DNA from: Streptomyces sp. TSRI0281
Lineage (GTDB): Bacteria > Actinomycetota > Actinomycetes > Streptomycetales > Streptomycetaceae
Direction: 5' to 3'
Length of the DNA: 64,000 nt
NCBI RefSeq assembly: GCF_001905125.1
Contig: NZ_LWLE01000023.1
Coordinates: 403,398-467,397, forward strand
Shown here: in pieces, positions 59,045 to 64,000 of the stretch
Layout: every line of letters starts with the position of its first letter
Numbering within the stretch: position 1 is the first letter of the stretch
The notes under the pieces: generated by a model
Seen by the model: only the letters and a program-made list of their open reading frames with translations
Database searches by the model: none
What the model was told of the DNA's origin: nothing
Program-made: the position numbers and the translations under genes

Positions 59045-59557
59045 ATGAACACGACCTGGTGGGTGGCGCTGGTCGCCGTGGTTCTGCTCGCGCTCGTCGC
59101 CGCGGTGGTGGACGGGCGGGGCCGGTCGGGTCGTCGGCCCCGGCGGCGGGACCGCGGGGCGGGTCGCGAGGCCGGCCGTGGGGCGGAGCGGCCCGGTGGG
59201 CGGACCCGGCCGCCGGGGAAACCGTCGGCGCCGGGGCGCGGGGGCGGTCGTACGCCGCGGCCGGGCGAGATCTGGTGGGCCGAGGTGCCGTACGAGGACG
59301 GGCCCGGGGCGAAGGACCGGCCGTGCCTGGTGCTGTCGGTACGGGGTGACCGGGCCGTCGTCGCCAAGATCACCAGCAAGCATCACGTGGAGCGGCCCGG
59401 GGTGATCGCGCTGCCGCCGGGGACGGTGGGCGATGCGCGGGCGCGGCAGAGCTTCCTGGAGACGGATGAGCTGCGGGATGTGGCGGTGCGGGGGTTTCGG
59501 CGGCGGGTGGGTGGGGTTGATCCGGGGGTGTGGGAGCGGGTGCGGGGGCTGGGGTGA
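59045..59557 (+). CDS. Membrane-anchored PemK/MazF-like protein
   Basis: A 170-residue protein. One N-terminal TM (TWWVALVAVVLLALVAAVVD) and a highly basic Arg/Gly-rich linker (residues about 25-70) precede a PemK-like domain: GEIWWAEVPYEDGPGAKDRP, CLVLSVRGDRAVVAKITSKH and FLETDELRDVAVRGFRRR. PemK/MazF enzymes are mRNA interferases, but no antitoxin gene is adjacent and the membrane anchor is unusual, so toxicity is doubtful. The ATG at 59045 is after GGTCGGGGG. Confidence 0.78.
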   Translation: MNTTWWVALVAVVLLALVAAVVDGRGRSGRRPRRRDRGAGREAGRGAERPGGRTRPPGKPSAPGRGGGRTPRPGEIWWAEVPYEDGPGAKDRPCLVLSVRGDRAVVAKITSKHHVERPGVIALPPGTVGDARARQSFLETDELRDVAVRGFRRRVGGVDPGVWERVRGLG

Positions 59558-59620
59558 CGGGGGTGGGGCGGGCGGGGGGCGCCTGCGGCGGGCCTGTCCC
59601 CTACCCGCCCCTTCCCGAAA

Positions 59621-59651
59621 CCGGGGGCTCCGCCCCCGGGCCCCCTTTTTT
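59621..59651. terminator. Streptomyces-type G/C hairpin with T-run
   Basis: CCGGGGGC (59621-59628) pairs with GCCCCCGG (59632-59639), then CCCCCTTTTTT. The flanking words (CCCGAAACCGGGGGCTCCGC and CAATCGCCGGACGGGCT) are a dispersed Streptomyces intergenic repeat that I have seen many times; it separates the convergent PemK and cysM genes. Confidence 0.85.
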
Positions 59652-59708
59652 GTCCTCAATCGCCGGACGGGCTGGTGGTGGAGGTTGCCCGACGGGCTTG
59701 AGAGCGCT

Positions 59709-60659
59709 TTAGGCCCAGAGTTGGCCGTGCAGGGTTTCGATGGCGGCTTCTGTGGTGGGGGCTGTGTAGACGCCCGTGGACAGGTACTTCCAGCCGCCGT
59801 CCGCGACGACGAACACGATGTCCGCGCTCTGCCCGGCCTTGACCGCCTTGAGGCCGACGCCGATCGCCGCGTGGAGGGCGGCGCCGGTGGAGACGCCCGC
59901 GAAGATGCCCTCCTGCTGGAGGAGTTCCCGGGTGCGGGTGACCGCGTCGGCCGAGCCGACCGAGAAGCGGGTGGTCAGCACCGAGGCGTCGTACAGCTCG
60001 GGGACGAAGCCCTCGTCCAGGTTGCGGAGGCCGTAGACGACATCGTCGTACCGCGGCTCGGCGGCGACGATCGCGACGTCCGGCTTGTGTTCGCGCAGGT
60101 AGCGGCCGACGCCCATGAGGGTGCCGGTGGTGCCGAGGCCCGCGACGAAGTGGGTGATGGACGGGAGGTCGGTGAGGATCTCCGGGCCGGTGGTGGCGTA
60201 GTGGGCGCCCGCGTTGTCCGGGTTGCCGTACTGGTAGAGCATGACCCAGTCGGGGTGCTCGGCCGACAGTTCCTTGGCGACGCGGACGGCGGTGTTGGAA
60301 CCGCCCGCGGCCGGGGAGGAGACGATCTCGGCGCCCCACATGGCGAGCAGGTCGCGCCGCTCCCGCGAGGTGTTCTCCGGCATGACGCACACGATGCGGT
60401 AGCCCTTGAGCCTGGCCGCCATGGCGAGCGAGATGCCGGTGTTGCCGCTGGTCGGTTCGAGGATCGTGCAACCGGGTGTCAGGCGGCCGTCCTTCTCCGC
60501 CTGTTCGACCATGTGGAGCGCGGGGCGGTCCTTGATCGAGCCGGTGGGGTTGCGGTCCTCCAGCTTGGCCCAGATACGGACGTCGTCGGACGGCGACAGC
60601 CTGGGCAGCCGCACCAGAGGTGTGTTGCCCACGGCCGCCAGTGGGGAGTCGTACCGCAT
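59709..60659 (-). CDS. cysM: Cysteine synthase CysM (thiocarboxylate-dependent type)
   Basis: A 316-residue PLP enzyme: GNTPLVRLPRLSPSDDVRIW, Lys in NPTGSIKDRPALHMVEQAEK, TSGNTGISLAMAARLKGYRI, and GTTGTLMGVGRYLREHKPDV. The short length and the ThiS-like partner upstream fit the CysM type that uses O-phosphoserine and CysO-thiocarboxylate in actinobacteria. The ATG shares one base with the cysO stop (TGATG), so the two are translationally coupled. Confidence 0.93.
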   Translation of the reverse strand: MRYDSPLAAVGNTPLVRLPRLSPSDDVRIWAKLEDRNPTGSIKDRPALHMVEQAEKDGRLTPGCTILEPTSGNTGISLAMAARLKGYRIVCVMPENTSRERRDLLAMWGAEIVSSPAAGGSNTAVRVAKELSAEHPDWVMLYQYGNPDNAGAHYATTGPEILTDLPSITHFVAGLGTTGTLMGVGRYLREHKPDVAIVAAEPRYDDVVYGLRNLDEGFVPELYDASVLTTRFSVGSADAVTRTRELLQQEGIFAGVSTGAALHAAIGVGLKAVKAGQSADIVFVVADGGWKYLSTGVYTAPTTEAAIETLHGQLWA

Positions 60660-60937
60660 CAGCGCATGCCACCGGCGACGGCCGGGAGGATGGTGACGTT
60701 GTCGCCGTCGCTGAGCTTGGTGCCGATGCCGTCGAGGAAGCGGACGTCCTCGTCGTTGAGGTAGACGTTCACGAAGCGGCGGAGCTCGCCGCCGTCGACG
60801 ATGCGCTCACGGATGCCGGTGTGGCGGCTCTCCAGGTCGACGAGGAGGTCTGCGAGGGTCTCCCCGCTGCCTTCGACCGCCTTGGCGCCGTCGGTGTAGG
60901 TGCGGAGGATGGTGGGGATGCGGACCTCGATGGCCAT
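60659..60937 (-). CDS. cysO: CysO-like sulfur carrier protein (MoaD/ThiS family)
   Basis: A 92-residue ubiquitin-fold protein: AIEVRIPTILRTYTDGAKAV, TLADLLVDLESRHTGIRER, NVYLNDEDVRFLDGIGTKL, and the C-terminus TILPAVAGGMR. The Gly-Gly that becomes the thiocarboxylate is followed by Met-Arg here, which must be removed before activation. AGGAG precedes the ATG at 60937. It works with CysM to make cysteine. No mec (CysO-cysteine hydrolase) gene lies next to it in this window. Expression is probably controlled by the leader peptide upstream. Confidence 0.9.
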   Translation of the reverse strand: MAIEVRIPTILRTYTDGAKAVEGSGETLADLLVDLESRHTGIRERIVDGGELRRFVNVYLNDEDVRFLDGIGTKLSDGDNVTILPAVAGGMR

Positions 60938-61060
60938 GACGTGGGCTCCTGTCGAATGCGGAGAGGTGGCGTGGGGCGCGCGTTTCTGCCCCGCGCAGGG
61001 GGTGGGGCGTGTGGGTGGCGCTCGGACCGCGGCTCAGGCCGTGCGGCTCACGGGCAGGCT

Positions 61061-61162
61061 TCAGCCAGGACAGATCGCGCTGGACAGCCTGCACAGGTCG
61101 ACGTGCAGCCGCGCGACGAGCAGCGCGCCCGGCGTCTTGATGCTCACGTCATGGGGAACCAT
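61061..61162 (-). CDS. Cysteine-containing leader peptide upstream of cysO-cysM
   Basis: A 33-residue ORF MVPHDVSIKTPGALLVARLH, then VDLCRLSSAICPG with Cys24 and Cys31. The pattern R-L-H-V-D-L-C-R-x-S-S-A-x-C is that of the putative leader peptides I know before sulfur-metabolism genes in Streptomyces. Ribosome pausing at the Cys codons when cysteine is scarce would change the RNA structure ahead of cysO, 123 bases further. The -10 TACGAT ends seven bases before the ATG, so the transcript probably starts at the ATG. Confidence 0.75.
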   Translation of the reverse strand: MVPHDVSIKTPGALLVARLHVDLCRLSSAICPG

Positions 61163-61176
61163 GCGGTCATCGTATC

Positions 61177-61194
61177 GATTCCCGGCCGGGAATC
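61177..61194. promoter_or_regulatory. Perfect 18-bp palindrome in the cys operon promoter
   Basis: GATTCCCGGCCGGGAATC is perfectly symmetric and lies between the -10 (TACGAT, minus strand 61170-61175) and the presumed -35 of the leader-cysO-cysM transcript. It looks like an operator for a dimeric regulator. The regulator is not encoded here. Confidence 0.65.
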
Positions 61195-61206
61195 CCGAGT
61201 GTGATC

Positions 61207-62019
61207 TCACATGGTGGAAGACAAGCGTTCACCATGCGGAACGACAGGGGTGCCCGGGAGATAGACGACCGTCGGGGCGCCCGTCGTGGGGTGGGTGGTG
61301 ACCTCGGCCGTCACTCCGTACACCTCGGCCAGCAGCTCGGGCGTGAGGACCTCGGCGGGGGTGCCCGAGGCGACGACCCGGCCGGCCTGGAGCACATAGA
61401 GCCGGTCGCAGTAGTACGCGGCGAGGTTCAGGTCGTGCAGGGCGAGGAGGTTCGTCGTGCCGAGTGCGCGGACCAGGGACAGGATCTCCAGCTGGTAGCG
61501 GATGTCCAGGTGGTTGGTGGGCTCGTCCAGGACGATGAGCGACGGCTCCTGGACGAGGGTCCGGGCGACCAGTGCGCGCTGGCGTTCGCCGCCGGAGAGG
61601 GAGGCGAAGGCGCGGGGCGCGAGGCCGGCGATCCCCACCCGGTCGAGGGCCCGGGTGACCAGCTCGGCGTCGGCGGCGGTGTCCGCTTCCCAGAACCGTT
61701 TGTGCGGAGCCCGGCCCATGGCCACGACCTGGGAGACGGTCAGCTCGAAACCGGCCTGGCCGTCCTGCGGGACGGTGGCGATGCGGCGGGCGCGGGCCTT
61801 GACGGGGAGGGTGGCGAGGTCGTCGCCGTCCAGCAGCACCCGGCCGTGCGTGGGGCGCAGGGTTCCGTACACGCAGCGCAGGAGGGTCGTCTTGCCGCTG
61901 CCGTTCGGGCCGACGAGGCCGACCGTCTCACCGTCGGCGGCGGTCAGGTCGACGGCGTCGACGAGGTGACGGCCACCGCCGGTCCCGTACGAGAGGCCCT
62001 CGGTGCGCAGGGTGGTCAT
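61207..62019 (-). CDS. ABC importer ATP-binding protein (FecE/BtuD-like)
   Basis: A 270-residue ATPase: Walker A GPNGSGKTT, Q-loop VPQDGQ, signature LSGGERQRALVART, Walker B LIVLDEPTNHLD and H-loop LLALHDLNLAA. The DEPTNHLDIRYQLE run is typical of the iron-siderophore/cobalamin group. The ATG overlaps the permease stop (ATGA). It energises the adjacent FecCD-type permease. The C-terminal PTTGAPTVVYLPG extension is unremarkable. Confidence 0.93.
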   Translation of the reverse strand: MTTLRTEGLSYGTGGGRHLVDAVDLTAADGETVGLVGPNGSGKTTLLRCVYGTLRPTHGRVLLDGDDLATLPVKARARRIATVPQDGQAGFELTVSQVVAMGRAPHKRFWEADTAADAELVTRALDRVGIAGLAPRAFASLSGGERQRALVARTLVQEPSLIVLDEPTNHLDIRYQLEILSLVRALGTTNLLALHDLNLAAYYCDRLYVLQAGRVVASGTPAEVLTPELLAEVYGVTAEVTTHPTTGAPTVVYLPGTPVVPHGERLSSTM

Positions 62020-63059
62020 GCGGGGGCTCCTTCGGGGCGGCGGCGGAGCATCCAGAGGAAGAACGGGCCGCCGGTCAGGGCGGTGAGGACGCCGACCGGG
62101 ATGTCCTGGGGTGCGGCGATCGTGCGGGCCGCCAGGTCCGCCAGGACCAGGAAGAGCGCGCCGCCGAGCGCGGCCACCGGGAGCAGGGCGCGGTGTCCGG
62201 CGCCGACGGCCATCCGGGCCATGTGCGGGACCATCAGGCCGACGAAGCCGATCGCTCCGCTGTACGCGACGAGGGCGCCGGTGAGCAGCGAGGCGAGGAC
62301 GAAGACCCCGGCCCGGAAGCGTGCGGTGTCGAGGCCGAGGACGGTGGCGCCCTCCTCGCCGACGAGCAGCAGGTCGAGCGGGCGGGCGAGGGTGAGGAGG
62401 AGGGCCGTACCGGCGACGAGGACGGCCGACGGCAGCGCGAGCATGTCCCAGCGGGCGGCGCCGAGGCCGCCGAGGGTCCAGTAGAGGACTTCCTGGAGGT
62501 GGTCGGCGCGGGCCGAGGTGACCAGGATGAGGCTGGTGAGGGCGGACAGGATGTAGGAGACGGCGACTCCGGCGAGGACGAGCCGGTTGGTGGTGAGGCC
62601 GGATCCGCCGCGGGCCAGCGTGTAGACGAGCAGCAGTGAGGCGAGTGCGCCCACGAAGGCGGCGGCGGGGATGGTGACGGTGGTGGCGATGCCCGCGCCG
62701 ACGCCGAGGACGATCACGAGGACCGCGCCGGTGGAGGCGCCGGAGGAGACGCCGAGGAGGAACGGATCGGCGAGCGGGTTGCGTACGAGCGCCTGGAGGA
62801 CGGTGCCGATCACGGCGAGTCCGGCGCCGACGACGATGCCGAGCAGGACCCGGGGCAGCCGGACGTCGAGGACGATCGTGCGGAACGGGCCCGGTCCGGC
62901 CCGCCCGGTCAGGATGTCCAGGACCTGGCCGGGCGGGATGCGGACGGAGCCGAGGGCGAGCGCGGCGAGTACGGCTGCGCAGAGGACGACGGCGAGGACA
63001 CCGGTGACCAGGGTGTAGCGCAGCAGCCGCCGCGGGGCGGCGGGGGTGCGGCAGCTCAC
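62016..63059 (-). CDS. FecCD-family ABC permease
   Basis: A 347-residue permease with about ten TM helices: VLAALALGSVRIPPGQVLDI, DVRLPRVLLGIVVGAGLAVI GTVLQ, NPLADPFLLGVSSGASTGAV, and SGAIGFVGLMVPHMARM (the ATPase-coupling loop). These pieces are the BtuC/FecCD pattern. GTG 63059 overlaps the binding protein stop (GTGA), so all three genes are coupled. Substrates of the family are iron-siderophores, haem, cobalamin or, in one actinobacterial branch, coenzyme F420-0. Confidence 0.93.
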   Translation of the reverse strand: MSCRTPAAPRRLLRYTLVTGVLAVVLCAAVLAALALGSVRIPPGQVLDILTGRAGPGPFRTIVLDVRLPRVLLGIVVGAGLAVIGTVLQALVRNPLADPFLLGVSSGASTGAVLVIVLGVGAGIATTVTIPAAAFVGALASLLLVYTLARGGSGLTTNRLVLAGVAVSYILSALTSLILVTSARADHLQEVLYWTLGGLGAARWDMLALPSAVLVAGTALLLTLARPLDLLLVGEEGATVLGLDTARFRAGVFVLASLLTGALVAYSGAIGFVGLMVPHMARMAVGAGHRALLPVAALGGALFLVLADLAARTIAAPQDIPVGVLTALTGGPFFLWMLRRRPEGAPA

Positions 63060-64000
63060 GGCGCGGTGGTCGGCTCGCCGGGCGTGCCTTCGGGTATCTC
63101 CGGGTGCAGCTGGGCGGCGAGCTTGCCGACCGCGGCGGGGGCGCGGACGCCGAGGACCGCGTCGGAGAGCGGGAGGACGGCGAACCGCTTGTTCCTGATC
63201 GCGGGGACGTCGGCGAGTGCCGGGTCGTCCAGGAGGCGCTTCTTCTTCTGGGCGACGGTGGTGGCGCCGTAGTCGTAGATGACGATGACGTCGGGCTTGC
63301 GGGCGACGACGTTCTCCCAGGAGGCGTCGCCGAATGCCTTGTCGAGGTCGGCGAAGACGTTGCGGCCGCCGGCCCGGGTGATCAGCTCGTTGCCGATGCC
63401 CTTGCCGCCCGCGGTGAAGGCCGTCTTGTCGCCGCTGTCGTAGACGAAGACGGAGACCGGCTCCACGGACGTGAGCTTCTTCGCCGTGGCGGCGTTGGTG
63501 GCCTTGGCCTCGTCGATCCAGGTTTCGGCGCGGCGGGTGACGCCGAAGGTGTGGCCGACCTCGCGGACCTCCTCGTAGAGGGCGTCCATCGCGGTGTCGC
63601 CCTTGGAGCAGTACTCGGTGTTGAGCCGGGTGTCGATGCCGGACTTCTGGAGCGCCTCGCGGCTGCGGCCGTCGCCCGCGGCGAACGCGGTGGCGTATCC
63701 GCCGTAGACGAAGTCGGGGGTGGCGGCGAGGAGCTGCTCGTACGAGGGGTACTCCTTGGCCAGGACGGGCACGGCCCTGTACTGGCTCTCGTACTTCGGC
63801 AGGACCTTGTCGTCGAGGTAGGCGGTGCCGACCAGGGACTTGGCGAGGCCGAGTTCCAGCATCACTTCGGTGACGTGCTGGTTCATGGTGACGGCGCGCT
63901 TCGGCGGTGCCTTGTACGTCGTGGTGACACCGCAGTTGGTGACGGTGTACGGGAAGCCCGCGGACGACGCGGCTCCCTTGGCCGGGGCCTTGGAGCCGTT
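63056..64000 (-). CDS. ABC solute-binding protein of the FecB type (5' end beyond right edge)
   Basis: The 314 visible residues begin within the mature protein (PYTVTNCGVTTTYKAPPKRA, then VTMNQHVTEVMLELGLAKSL VGTAY) and contain TPDFVYGGYATAF and KPDVIVIYDYGATTV, the two-lobed TroA-like fold. The N-terminus with the lipoprotein signal is outside the window. The V-T-N-C-G start with K-A-P-x-R-A-V is common to siderophore-type and F420-0-type binding proteins, so either is possible. Its GTGA overlap with the permease gene makes this the first gene of the importer operon in the window. Confidence 0.88.
   Translation of the reverse strand, partial: NGSKAPAKGAASSAGFPYTVTNCGVTTTYKAPPKRAVTMNQHVTEVMLELGLAKSLVGTAYLDDKVLPKYESQYRAVPVLAKEYPSYEQLLAATPDFVYGGYATAFAAGDGRSREALQKSGIDTRLNTEYCSKGDTAMDALYEEVREVGHTFGVTRRAETWIDEAKATNAATAKKLTSVEPVSVFVYDSGDKTAFTAGGKGIGNELITRAGGRNVFADLDKAFGDASWENVVARKPDVIVIYDYGATTVAQKKKRLLDDPALADVPAIRNKRFAVLPLSDAVLGVRAPAAVGKLAAQLHPEIPEGTPGEPTTAP

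Noticed and set aside
59045..59557. Active toxin-antitoxin pair
   Set aside because: No antitoxin-sized gene is linked upstream or downstream, and the protein is membrane-anchored.
61207..64000. Calling the importer F420-0-specific
   Set aside because: The binding protein start resembles that branch, but siderophore and cobalamin systems are equally compatible and the 5' end is cut off.

Overview
The window is high-GC actinobacterial DNA with Streptomyces character. Signs of this are strong third-position G/C, GTG starts, many ATGA/GTGA gene overlaps, leaderless-looking starts, the DUF397/XRE/HATPase regulatory cluster, the DasR-regulated nagF-nagE1-nagE2 PTS locus, and the rdgB-rph-nag-cysM-cysO gene order of Streptomyces core chromosomes. 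No plasmid or phage backbone is visible, and there is one tRNA (Leu, anticodon UAG).

Layout. 1-4.9 kb: a YidC/Oxa1 insertase (left edge), DUF6412, a solute symporter with its DUF3311 partner, a class E sortase and a SEC-C protein. 5-10.1 kb: a three-gene operon of an EACC1-type component, a caspase-TM-solute-binding-VWA fusion and a solute-binding lipoprotein. I regard this as the most interesting locus; it looks like an envelope-sensing conflict or cell-death module. 10.2-14.4 kb: two convergent genes of lower GC, a PLD/SF2 helicase/DUF3427 protein and an SRA-HNH endonuclease, probably a defence pair. 14.5-28 kb is accessory: a WhiJ-like regulatory cluster with a P-loop kinase, a beta-lactamase-fold hydrolase, a two-component system, a decayed stretch near 21.2-21.9 kb, DUF6879 and HTH-TPR genes, a 43-residue peptide gene with a near-perfect ribosome binding site, an APH-fold kinase pair and a proline-rich winged-helix protein.

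27.4-38.6 kb: an RraA protein, an ArsR-MFS pair sharing an operator-like element, an FMN reductase, a complete blaB-blaA / divergent beta-lactamase regulon of the type known in S. cacaoi, two unrecognised small proteins beside a cluster of operator-like repeats, an APH-like kinase, and a TetR-MFS operon with a long palindrome upstream. 38.8-50.4 kb: envelope functions (DUF445, SGNH hydrolase, DUF1707, a three-gene ABC-2 exporter, a class A penicillin-binding protein), a guanidinium SMR exporter behind a candidate guanidine-III riboswitch, a GroES-like protein, DUF3618 and a Bcp peroxiredoxin.

50.6-64 kb: a ProP-like osmolyte carrier, tRNA-Leu, rdgB, a lipoprotein, rph, the nag PTS genes with three DasR (dre) sites, a truncated acetyltransferase, an MBL hydrolase, a membrane-anchored PemK-like protein, the CysO-CysM cysteine pathway preceded by a Cys-containing leader peptide, and a FecBCD-type importer cut by the right edge.

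Functions are assigned by recognising motifs in the translated sequence. No database search was possible, so family names are from memory and starts are chosen from ribosome binding sites, overlaps and domain boundaries.
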